From Leucobacter tardus (GTDB taxonomy: Bacteria; Actinomycetota; Actinomycetes; Actinomycetales; Microbacteriaceae): a DNA stretch of 64,000 nt. Position numbers and translations under genes: made by a program. Below, piece by piece: positions 25,623 through 32,362 of this stretch. The stretch lies in NCBI RefSeq assembly GCF_017583045.1, contig NZ_JAGFBF010000004.1:186001-250000 (forward strand), in the 5' to 3' direction. Every line of letters begins with the position of its first letter. The stretch's first letter is position 1. Under the pieces are notes generated by a model. The model was not told the origin of the DNA. It worked only from the letters and a program-made list of their open reading frames with translations, and made no database searches.

Positions 25623-25753
25623 GGGTGCCTCCGCGACCAGCGTGGCGCGAGCGACCCGGTCATCGAGCGGCCGTGCGGGAGGTGGGGAAAGATCCGGTGC
25701 GGCCAGGCGGTGTGGACGAAACGCAGTGCGTCACGACGCGGGTGCGCCGATGC

Positions 25754-25759
25754 TACACT
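25754..25759 (+). promoter_or_regulatory. -10 box of the rpsB-tsf operon
   Basis: TACACT lies in the divergent gap after yraN, giving an expected transcription start near 25766 and a leader of about 164 nt before rpsB. Confidence 0.55.
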
Positions 25760-25765
25760 GTTCGG

Positions 25766-25929
25766 AGCACCTCTGTGGAGGTGACTTCGCGTGCCCGCGC
25801 ACGGATGCAGCGCCACCGGTCTTCACTCGTGAAGCGGCGCTCTCCGGGGCACCAGGATTCCCCCGCACCGCGGGCGGAAGAGACAACCGCAAGCGCGCAC
25901 GTCCCCGTGCGCAGAACAGGAGAACGGCC
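25766..25929 (+). promoter_or_regulatory. Structured 5' leader of rpsB
   Basis: The leader can form several hairpins: GCACCTC/GAGGTG at its start, AGCGCC...GGCGCT in the middle with a nested CTTCAC/GTGAAG, and GCGCACG/CGTGCGC just before the ribosome-binding site AGGAG. A long folded leader ahead of rpsB-tsf suggests feedback by ribosomal protein S2 or another translational control. I recognise no catalogued motif. Confidence 0.4.
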
Positions 25930-26823
25930 ATGGCCGTCGTCACCATTCGCCAGCTGCTCGACAGCGGCGTCCACTTCGGACACCAGACCCGTCGCTGGAA
26001 CCCCAAGATGAAGCGCTTCATCTTCACCGAGCGCTCGGGCATCTACATCATCGACCTGCAGCAGTCGCTCGGATACATCGATGACGCATACGAGTTCGTG
26101 AAGAACACCGTCGCACGCGGCGGCAACATCCTCTTCGTCGGCACCAAGAAGCAGGCGCAGGAAGCCATCGCCGAACAGGCCGCTCGTGTGAATCAGCCCT
26201 ACGTCAACCAGCGCTGGCTCGGCGGACTCCTCACCAACTTCCAGACCGTCACCAAGCGCCTCGAGCGCATGAAGGAGCTCGAGCAGCTCGACTTCGAGGG
26301 CGGCACGAGCGGCTTCACCAAGAAGGAGCTCCTGCTCAAGAGCCGTGAGCTCGAGAAGCTGCAGAAGTCGCTCGGCGGCATCCGCAACATGGGCAAGACC
26401 CCGGCAGCGCTCTGGGTGGTCGACACCAAGAAGGAGCACCTTGCAATCGACGAGGCGAAGAAGCTGGGCATCCCGGTCATCGCCATCCTCGACACCAACT
26501 GCGACCCCGACGAGGTCACCTACCCCATTCCGGGCAACGACGACGCGATCCGCTCCGTCTCGCTGCTCACGCGCGTGATCGCCGACGCCGCGGCCGAAGG
26601 CCTCATGGAGCGCCACCAGAAGCCCAGCGAGGGCGACGCCGCAGCCGAGCCGCTCGCCGAGTGGGAGGTCGAGCTGCTGAACGCCGACCAGGCCGAGAAG
26701 CCCGCAGCCGAGGAGACCACTGAGGCGCCCGCCGCCGAGGAGACCCCTGCTGAGGAGACCCCCGCAGCCGAGGCCTCGGAAGAGGCTGCGGCCGAGGCGC
26801 CGGCCGAGAAGACCGCCGAGTAA
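25930..26823 (+). CDS. rpsB: 30S ribosomal protein S2
   Basis: Structural protein of the small ribosomal subunit, 297 residues. The body is fully canonical ([45 protein letters not shown]). After about residue 245 it carries an extra tail of alternating Ala and Glu blocks ([18 protein letters not shown]), probably disordered and common in actinobacterial S2. ATG 25930 has AGGAG at the right distance. It is followed by tsf after 45 nt. Confidence 0.98.
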   Translation: MAVVTIRQLLDSGVHFGHQTRRWNPKMKRFIFTERSGIYIIDLQQSLGYIDDAYEFVKNTVARGGNILFVGTKKQAQEAIAEQAARVNQPYVNQRWLGGLLTNFQTVTKRLERMKELEQLDFEGGTSGFTKKELLLKSRELEKLQKSLGGIRNMGKTPAALWVVDTKKEHLAIDEAKKLGIPVIAILDTNCDPDEVTYPIPGNDDAIRSVSLLTRVIADAAAEGLMERHQKPSEGDAAAEPLAEWEVELLNADQAEKPAAEETTEAPAAEETPAEETPAAEASEEAAAEAPAEKTAE

Positions 26824-26868
26824 CTCGGCACACACTCACTCGTACCCACTACTCAGAAGGAGTCACAT

Positions 26869-27696
26869 ATGGCTGCAGTCAGCATGGCCGCTGTGAAGGA
26901 ACTGCGCGAGCGTCTCGGCGCCGGCATGGTCGACAGCAAGAACGCGCTCACCGAGGCAGATGGCGACATCGAGAAGGCGATCGAGATCCTGCGTCTCAAG
27001 GGCCTGAAGGGCGTTGCGAAGCGTGAGGGCCGCGAGGCGAGCGAAGGTCTCGTCGCCGTCAAGCAGGGCGACGACACCACCGTCATGATCGAGCTCGTCT
27101 GCGAGACCGACTTCGTCGCGAAGAACGAGAAGTTCGGCGCACTGGGCGAGCGCGTGCTCGATGCGATCACCGCTGCCGGTGCGAAGAACCTCGAGGAGGC
27201 GCTCGCCGCCCCCGCCGAAGGCAAGACGGTCGGCGAGGTCATCACCGATGAAGCCGCGATCATCGGCGAGCGCATCGAGCTGCGCCGCGTCGCCGTGACC
27301 GAGGGCTCGACCGCCGTGTACCTGCACCGCACGTCGAAGGATCTGCCCCCGCAGATCGGTGTCGTGGTGGGGTACACCGGCGACGACGCGAAGGCTGCGC
27401 TGAGCATCGCTCAGCACATCTCCTTCGCCGACCCGGTGTACGTCACGCGCGACGAGGTGCCCGAGGCCGAGGTCGAGAAGGAGCGCGAGCTCGTCACCGA
27501 GATCTCGAAGAACGAGGGCAAGCCCGAGGCTGCACTGCCGAAGATCGTCGAGGGTCGCCTCAACGCATTCTTCAAGCAGGTCGTGCTGAACGAGCAGATC
27601 CACGCGCTGGACGAGGAGAAGCGCACGGTGGCGAAGGTGGCCGAGGCCGCCGGGATCACGGTGAACGGCTTCGCTCGGTGCAAGGTCGGATCCTAA
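26869..27696 (+). CDS. tsf: Elongation factor Ts
   Basis: Nucleotide exchange factor that regenerates EF-Tu-GTP. The 275 residues have the UBA-like N-terminus (VKELRERLGAGMVDSKNAL), the core with CETDFVAKNEKF (the TDFV exchange motif), and a full C-terminal dimerisation part. ATG 26869 is 6 nt after AGAAGGAG. It is in an operon with rpsB and closed by a strong hairpin. Confidence 0.98.
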   Translation: MAAVSMAAVKELRERLGAGMVDSKNALTEADGDIEKAIEILRLKGLKGVAKREGREASEGLVAVKQGDDTTVMIELVCETDFVAKNEKFGALGERVLDAITAAGAKNLEEALAAPAEGKTVGEVITDEAAIIGERIELRRVAVTEGSTAVYLHRTSKDLPPQIGVVVGYTGDDAKAALSIAQHISFADPVYVTRDEVPEAEVEKERELVTEISKNEGKPEAALPKIVEGRLNAFFKQVVLNEQIHALDEEKRTVAKVAEAAGITVNGFARCKVGS

Positions 27697-27707
27697 TCCG
27701 CTGGTGA

Positions 27708-27738
27708 GAGACCCGGGTGCCATCGGCACCCGGGTCTC
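27708..27738 (+). terminator. Terminator of the rpsB-tsf operon
   Basis: A perfect 14-bp stem (27708-27721 with 27725-27738) with a 3-nt loop, 12 nt after the tsf stop. No T-run follows, as often in this lineage. Confidence 0.85.
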
Positions 27739-27810
27739 GTGCTGTCCGGGGTCGAACGATCGGCGCCGAGCGGATCCTGCAGCCCGCGTGCCGGCATCCG
27801 GCACCTCCAC

Positions 27811-27816
27811 TATCCT
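27811..27816 (+). promoter_or_regulatory. Candidate -10 box of pyrH
   Basis: TATCCT lies 35 nt before the pyrH start and downstream of the tsf terminator, giving a short leader that includes AAGGAG. Confidence 0.4.
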
Positions 27817-27851
27817 GGCATCAGCAGGTGCCCCGTCTTGAAGGAGAATCG

Positions 27852-28574
27852 ATGACTCAGAACACCCCCGCTCGCAAGCGTCGCGTCATGCTCAAGCTCT
27901 CGGGCGAAGCGTTCGGCGGTGGCACGCTCGGAGTGAACCCCGACGTGGTGAGCCAGATCGCTCGCGAGATCGCGGCGGCGGTCGACACCGTCGAGGTGGC
28001 AGTGGTGGTCGGCGGCGGCAACTTCTTCCGCGGCGCCGAGCTGTCGCAGCGCGGCATGGATCGCTCGCGCGCCGACTACATGGGAATGCTCGGCACCGTG
28101 ATGAACGCGCTTGCGCTGCAGGACTTCCTCGAGCAGGCCGGAGTGTCGAGCCGGGTCCAGTCCGCGGTGACGATGACGCAGGTCGCTGAGACCTACATCC
28201 CGTTGCGCGCGGTCCGCCACCTCGAGAAGGGGCGCGTCGTGATCTTCGGTGCCGGTGCCGGTCTGCCCTATTTCTCGACCGATACCGTGGCCGCTCAGCG
28301 TGCGCTCGAGATCCACGCCGAGCAGGTGCTCGTCGCCAAGAACGGTGTCGACGGCGTGTACACCGCGGATCCGCGGAAGGATCCCGAGGCCACATTGATC
28401 GATGAGATCAGTTACGGTGACGCGCTCGTCCGCGGCCTCAAGGTCGTCGATTCGACCGCGTTCAGTCTCTGCATGGACAATGGAATGCCGATGCGTGTCT
28501 TCGGCATGGAGCCCGAGGGCAACGTCACCGCCGCGATCCGCGGCGAGCAGCTCGGCACGCTCGTCCGCCAGTAG
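27852..28574 (+). CDS. pyrH: UMP kinase
   Basis: Phosphorylates UMP to UDP in pyrimidine nucleotide synthesis; bacterial type of the amino-acid-kinase fold, a hexamer controlled by UTP and GTP. The 240 residues show [11 protein letters not shown] (phosphate loop), VGGGNFFRG, the UMP-binding [15 protein letters not shown] and the ATP-site [16 protein letters not shown] 27852 has AAGGAG 5 nt upstream. It sits between tsf and frr in the usual order. Confidence 0.97.
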   Translation: MTQNTPARKRRVMLKLSGEAFGGGTLGVNPDVVSQIAREIAAAVDTVEVAVVVGGGNFFRGAELSQRGMDRSRADYMGMLGTVMNALALQDFLEQAGVSSRVQSAVTMTQVAETYIPLRAVRHLEKGRVVIFGAGAGLPYFSTDTVAAQRALEIHAEQVLVAKNGVDGVYTADPRKDPEATLIDEISYGDALVRGLKVVDSTAFSLCMDNGMPMRVFGMEPEGNVTAAIRGEQLGTLVRQ

Positions 28575-28619
28575 CGGAACGTTCGGTCGCGACTGCGGCG
28601 GGCTGCGCTGGCCTGCCGT

Positions 28620-28625
28620 TATGCT
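28620..28625 (+). promoter_or_regulatory. Candidate -10 box of frr-cdsA
   Basis: TATGCT in the gap after pyrH would start a transcript near 28632 with a 29-nt leader that contains AAGGAG. Confidence 0.4.
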
Positions 28626-28660
28626 GGAAATACTGAGATTTTATGAAGGAGAGCACCGTG

Positions 28661-29212
28661 ATAGACGAGGTCTTCGCTGACGTCAACGACCGCATGACCA
28701 AGGCCGTGGAGGCGGCGAAGGAGAGCTTTGCGACGGTGCGCACCGGCCGTGCGAATCCCGCGCTGCTGCAGGGTGTCCAGGTCGATTACTACGGCACACC
28801 GACACCGCTGCCGCAGCTCGCCTCGGTGCAGAACCAGGACGCGCGCAGCCTGGTCATCACGCCCTACGACAAGGGGGCGATGAAAGAGATCGAGCAGGCG
28901 ATCCGCGACATGCCGAACCTCGGTGCCAACCCGAACAATGACGGCACCGTGATCCGCCTCAATCTTCCCGAGCTCACGGCCGAGCGCCGCAAGGAGTTCG
29001 TGAAGATCGTGAAGTCGCGCGCCGAGGATGCACGCGTGGCCGTGCGCAACGTGCGGCGACACGGCAAGGACGAGCTCGAGGCGTTGAAGTCCGAGGTCGG
29101 CGAGGACGAGATCGGCCGCGCCGAGAAGGAGCTCGAGTCGCTCACCAAGCAGTACATCGATCAGATCGATGACTCGATGAAGCGCAAAGAGACCGAACTG
29201 CTCGAGGTCTGA
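28661..29212 (+). CDS. frr: Ribosome recycling factor
   Basis: Splits post-termination ribosomes together with EF-G. The 183 residues match the family closely ([48 protein letters not shown] read in pieces across domain I). GTG 28661 is preferred over ATG 28643: AAGGAG lies 9 nt before the GTG and would fall inside the coding sequence if the ATG were used, and the length then fits the 185-residue norm. The cdsA start follows 4 nt after the stop. Confidence 0.97.
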   Translation: MDEVFADVNDRMTKAVEAAKESFATVRTGRANPALLQGVQVDYYGTPTPLPQLASVQNQDARSLVITPYDKGAMKEIEQAIRDMPNLGANPNNDGTVIRLNLPELTAERRKEFVKIVKSRAEDARVAVRNVRRHGKDELEALKSEVGEDEIGRAEKELESLTKQYIDQIDDSMKRKETELLEV

Positions 29213-29216
29213 TCCG

Positions 29217-30134
29217 GTGTCCGACCACCCGCGGAGCGAGTTCAGGGCGCACCTGCAGTCGACCCGCGCGCAGCTCGAGGCGAAGAACGCCGAGATCGAG
29301 AAGCGCGCGGGTCGGAACCTGTTCTTCGCCGTGCTCTCGGGTCTGGCATTCGCGGCGGTCTTCATCGCGAGTCTCTTCTTCCTGAAGGAACTCTTCGTCG
29401 CGCTGGTCGCGATTCTCGTGGCGATCGCGCTCGTCGAGCTCGCGGCGGCGTTCCGCGTCGCCGGACGGCGAGTGCCGAGGGTCGGCGTCGTGATCGGCGG
29501 ACTCACGATCGTCGCCGGGGCGTACGTCGGGGGACCGGAAGGAATGCTCCTCGGTCTGTTCGCCGGGTCGTTGCTGCTGACCCTCTGGCGTCTGGTCGAG
29601 GGGCTGGTGCCCCGCTGGGAGGTGCCGAAGCGCACCTTGATCCGTGACATCTTCTCAGGACTCTTCACGCTCGTCTACGTCAGCTTCCTCGGCTCATTCG
29701 CCGTGCTCCTGCTCATGGCGGATCGCGGTGAATGGTGGGTGTTCTCCCTCGTGCTGGTCGTCGTCTCGGTGGATGTCGGAGCGTACGCCGCGGGCGTGAC
29801 GCTCGGTCGCCACAAAATGACGCCGCGGATCAGTCCCAACAAGACCTGGGAGGGGTTCTTCGGTGCGGCGACGGTGGCGATCATCGCGGGCATCGCCGCA
29901 TCCGTCTTCGCCCTGCAGCAGCCCTGGTGGGTCGGGGTCGTGATCGGTGCGGTGGTGCTGCTGACCGCGACAGGCGGCGACCTGACGGAGTCGCTGATCA
30001 AACGCAATCTGGGTGTGAAGGATATGAGTTCGTGGATCCCCGGTCACGGTGGGTTCCTGGATCGACTGGATTCGCTGCTGCCCTCGGCGGTCGGCGTCTA
30101 CGGAGTCGCGTTGAGTTGGGGAGTGGTCGTGTGA
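29217..30134 (+). CDS. cdsA: Phosphatidate cytidylyltransferase
   Basis: Makes CDP-diacylglycerol from phosphatidate and CTP, the branch point for membrane phospholipids. The 305-residue protein begins with a charged cytoplasmic stretch of about 35 residues and then has about eight membrane helices. The family signature near the C-terminus is complete: SLIKRNLGVKD followed by SSWIPGHGGFLDRLDS. It is translationally linked to frr (4 nt gap) and to the next gene (GTGA overlap). Confidence 0.95.
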   Translation: MSDHPRSEFRAHLQSTRAQLEAKNAEIEKRAGRNLFFAVLSGLAFAAVFIASLFFLKELFVALVAILVAIALVELAAAFRVAGRRVPRVGVVIGGLTIVAGAYVGGPEGMLLGLFAGSLLLTLWRLVEGLVPRWEVPKRTLIRDIFSGLFTLVYVSFLGSFAVLLLMADRGEWWVFSLVLVVVSVDVGAYAAGVTLGRHKMTPRISPNKTWEGFFGAATVAIIAGIAASVFALQQPWWVGVVIGAVVLLTATGGDLTESLIKRNLGVKDMSSWIPGHGGFLDRLDSLLPSAVGVYGVALSWGVVV

Positions 30135-30748
30135 ACGCGCGAAAGGCAACGGAGGTCCAGGTGGACGAACCATCGGAGACGCGGGAGGGGGAGCAGCTCG
30201 CCCCGTTCCCCTTCGCGGAGGGCAAGCAGCTCGGGTACGAGACGGAGCCCGTCGACGTGTTCCTGGCGCGAGCGCGGGCGACCTATGAGGACCCGAAGCA
30301 GCTCGATGACCCGGTGACATCGGTCGAGGTGCGGCGTGCGGCGTTCCCCGTGAAGAAGCGCGGGTACTCCGCTCGGCACGTGGATGCGGCGATGGACCGC
30401 CTCGAGGAGGTCTTCTTCGAGCGTGAGCGTCGCGCGCGCGTGCGCACCGAGGGTGAGGACGCCTGGTGGGCGGAGACCCGGAAGCTGCTGTCGGAGGTGC
30501 GGGGGCGTCTCGAGCGTCCGCGCGGTCGACGGTTCAATCGGCGAGGCTTCCTGGCGACCGGGTACCGTCGGGCAGAAGTCGATGCCTTCCTGGATCGGAT
30601 CTCCGCGATGTTCGCCCATCGGGAGATGACCCTGGACCCGGCCGAGGTACGTGACGTGGTCTTCCACTCGCAGGTGCGCGGGTACGACGAGGACCAGGTC
30701 GATGCCCTACTCGACAGCGTGGTCGAACTGATCCTCTCCACGAAGTAG
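30131..30748 (+). CDS. DivIVA-domain protein with four repeats
   Basis: A 205-residue cytoplasmic protein built from four copies of a short DivIVA-type segment of the pattern F-x(5-7)-GY-x(3)-xVDxxL: around 26-53 (KQLGYETEPVDVFL), 66-94 (KKRGYSARHVDAAM), 137-163 (ATGYRRAEVDAFL) and 173-202 (QVRGYDEDQVDALL). It lacks the long coiled coil of true DivIVA/Wag31, so it may bind membrane or scaffold proteins without forming filaments itself. GTG 30131 overlaps the cdsA stop as GTGA. A role in cell-pole organisation is inferred. Confidence 0.8.
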   Translation: MNARKATEVQVDEPSETREGEQLAPFPFAEGKQLGYETEPVDVFLARARATYEDPKQLDDPVTSVEVRRAAFPVKKRGYSARHVDAAMDRLEEVFFERERRARVRTEGEDAWWAETRKLLSEVRGRLERPRGRRFNRRGFLATGYRRAEVDAFLDRISAMFAHREMTLDPAEVRDVVFHSQVRGYDEDQVDALLDSVVELILSTK

Positions 30749-30838
30749 TCCGTGAGCGCGTGCGGTCGATGTCGTCCGACTGCTCGCCTGCGGCGTGCCG
30801 GCATCGTTCTCGGACTGGCCAGGAGTCATTCCCTGAGA

Positions 30839-30844
30839 TAGGAT
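30839..30844 (+). promoter_or_regulatory. -10 box of the transglycosylase gene
   Basis: TAGGAT lies 9 nt before GTG 30854, so the message would have a leader of at most about three bases. Confidence 0.5.
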
Positions 30845-30853
30845 CGTTACATT

Positions 30854-31507
30854 GTGAATCCATGGAATCAGAGTGCCCCCGCCCCGTCAGCCGCTCCCTG
30901 GAAGCGCGTACGCGGCTTCGGAGCAGGCCTGGCCGCGGTAGCGTTCTTCGGCACGGTGGTGATCGCTCCGTTCGCGGTGTCCACTGCGTCGTCGGCCGAC
31001 GAGCTCGCGAGCCCGGAAGAGCTGAACCAGCGGATCAACCAGGAGTTCGTCGCAGCGGACGTTCCCGACGTGGAGTTCGCGTTCGAGAGCTCGTCCGAGA
31101 AGCTGCCGGACCCGAAGCCCAAGCCGAAGCCCGAGGCGGATGAGGACGACGCGTCCGACTCGCAGGAGACGGTCGACGGCGACGGCGAAGACGCGTCCGC
31201 CGAGCCGGAGTCTCCCGAGTATACGGGCGGCGGCTCGCCGAAGAAGTGGATGACCGAAGCGGGGATCGCCGAGAGCGACTTCGCCTACGTCGATTACATC
31301 GCGAATCGTGAGAGCGGCTGGAACCCGAACGCGACGAACGCGTCGTCCGGCGCCTGCGGAGTGATCCAGGCGAACCCCTGCAGCAAGGTGCCCGGAAACG
31401 GATACAACCCCGTGGACAACCTGAAGTGGGCCGACGGGTACGCGAAGGATCGGTACGGCAGCTGGCAGGCGGCGCACGCGTTCTGGACCGCGAACCACTG
31501 GTGGTGA
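30854..31507 (+). CDS. Secreted lytic-transglycosylase-like protein
   Basis: Exported peptidoglycan-cleaving protein of 217 residues. A basic start and hydrophobic segment (about 22-40, VAFFGTVVIAPFA) form the signal peptide. A disordered acidic linker with a KPKPKPEADEDD run follows. The last 85 residues are an SLT-like domain with the catalytic Glu in NRESGWNP, then SSGACGVIQANPCSK and a C-terminal WTANHWW, the form found in resuscitation- and aggregation-type actinobacterial enzymes. Two Cys (ACG, PCSK) may form a disulfide. The start GTG is set by the -10 box 9 nt upstream. Confidence 0.85.
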   Translation: MNPWNQSAPAPSAAPWKRVRGFGAGLAAVAFFGTVVIAPFAVSTASSADELASPEELNQRINQEFVAADVPDVEFAFESSSEKLPDPKPKPKPEADEDDASDSQETVDGDGEDASAEPESPEYTGGGSPKKWMTEAGIAESDFAYVDYIANRESGWNPNATNASSGACGVIQANPCSKVPGNGYNPVDNLKWADGYAKDRYGSWQAAHAFWTANHWW

Positions 31508-31519
31508 CCGGGGAGACCG

Positions 31520-31801
31520 GTGGCTCGGAAGCATCGGCGTAGCTCCGAGCGCGCCGGGCGCGATGTGACGCACTTGGCGCACGGCGGAGCCCAGCGCGTC
31601 TCGCGACAGGGCGGCGAGTGGTTCGTCAGGCAGGTCCCCGCTTCGCGTGCCGAGAAATCGTATCGATGCCCGGATTGCGGTGGCGACATCCCCCCTGGGC
31701 AGGCCCACGTGGTCGCGTGGCGCGCCGATCATCTGTTCGGCGATGCATCGGCGGTGCAGGATCGTCGTCACTTCCACACCCACTGCTGGCGACTCGCCTG
31801 A
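31520..31801 (+). CDS. Small zinc-binding-like protein, actinobacterial
   Basis: A 93-residue cytoplasmic protein with a basic N-terminus (ARKHRRSSERAGR). A core of YRCPDCGGDIPPGQAHVVAW is followed by a late HFHTHCW; the CPDC pair plus the C-terminal His/Cys could hold one zinc ion. Homologues in Microbacteriaceae are often labelled ATP/GTP-binding protein without support; I see no P-loop. GTG 31520 has GGGGAGA upstream. It follows the transglycosylase gene by 12 nt, perhaps in one operon. Function unknown. Confidence 0.7.
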   Translation: MARKHRRSSERAGRDVTHLAHGGAQRVSRQGGEWFVRQVPASRAEKSYRCPDCGGDIPPGQAHVVAWRADHLFGDASAVQDRRHFHTHCWRLA

Positions 31802-31831
31802 GCGGTTCGCCCGGACCTGAGAACGGGATCG

Positions 31832-32362
31832 CTAGAAGAGCGTGGCCGAACTGCTGGGATGCTGCGGTGTGGGATCTGTCGTCGGCGTCGGGGCGCTGTC
31901 GGGGAGACCTGGGCCGACATCGGGAGTGGTTCCGCGCTGGAACGCCGTCGCCGCAGCACGCGCCCGGAGATCAGCGGCCTCGTTCAAGGGGTGGCCGGCG
32001 TGACCCTTCACCCACTCGAAGACGACATCCCGTCCGCGAAGCGCGGCATCGAGGCGTTCGAGCAGTTCGCGGTTGAGCACGGGCTTCCCGTCGCCCTTCT
32101 TCCATCCGCGCCGCTTCCAACCGGGCATCCACTTCGTGAGCGAGTTGATGACGTACTGGCTGTCGCAGAGCACGGTCAGACGCTCGTCCGAGCGGTGGGC
32201 CGTCGCATGAAGGAGGTCGAGCACCGCCATGAGCTCGCCCTGATTGTTCGTCGCGCGCGGCCAGCCCCCGGCGCGCCACTGCGCATCGTCGATGACCCAG
32301 GCCCATCCGGCCGGGCCGGGGTTGCCGAGGGCCGAACCGTCGGCGGCCGCCGTGATCGTCAT
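31832..32362 (-). CDS. rnhA: Ribonuclease HI
   Basis: Cuts RNA in RNA-DNA hybrids. The 176 residues have the catalytic acids Asp (AAADGSALGNPGPAG), Glu (NNQGELMA), Asp (CDSQYV) and the late Asp with His (KGHAGHPLNEAAD), and the basic handle region GWKRRGWKKGDGKPV. A Pro/Thr-rich tail of about 30 residues follows. ATG 32362 overlaps the stop of the coiled-coil gene upstream (ATGA), so the two are co-translated. Confidence 0.95.
   Translation of the reverse strand: MTITAAADGSALGNPGPAGWAWVIDDAQWRAGGWPRATNNQGELMAVLDLLHATAHRSDERLTVLCDSQYVINSLTKWMPGWKRRGWKKGDGKPVLNRELLERLDAALRGRDVVFEWVKGHAGHPLNEAADLRARAAATAFQRGTTPDVGPGLPDSAPTPTTDPTPQHPSSSATLF

Noticed and set aside
25753-26835. 360-codon Leu/Gly-rich frame antisense to rpsB
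   Set aside because: rpsB is certain on the + strand; this is its mirror image, with composition typical of antisense frames.
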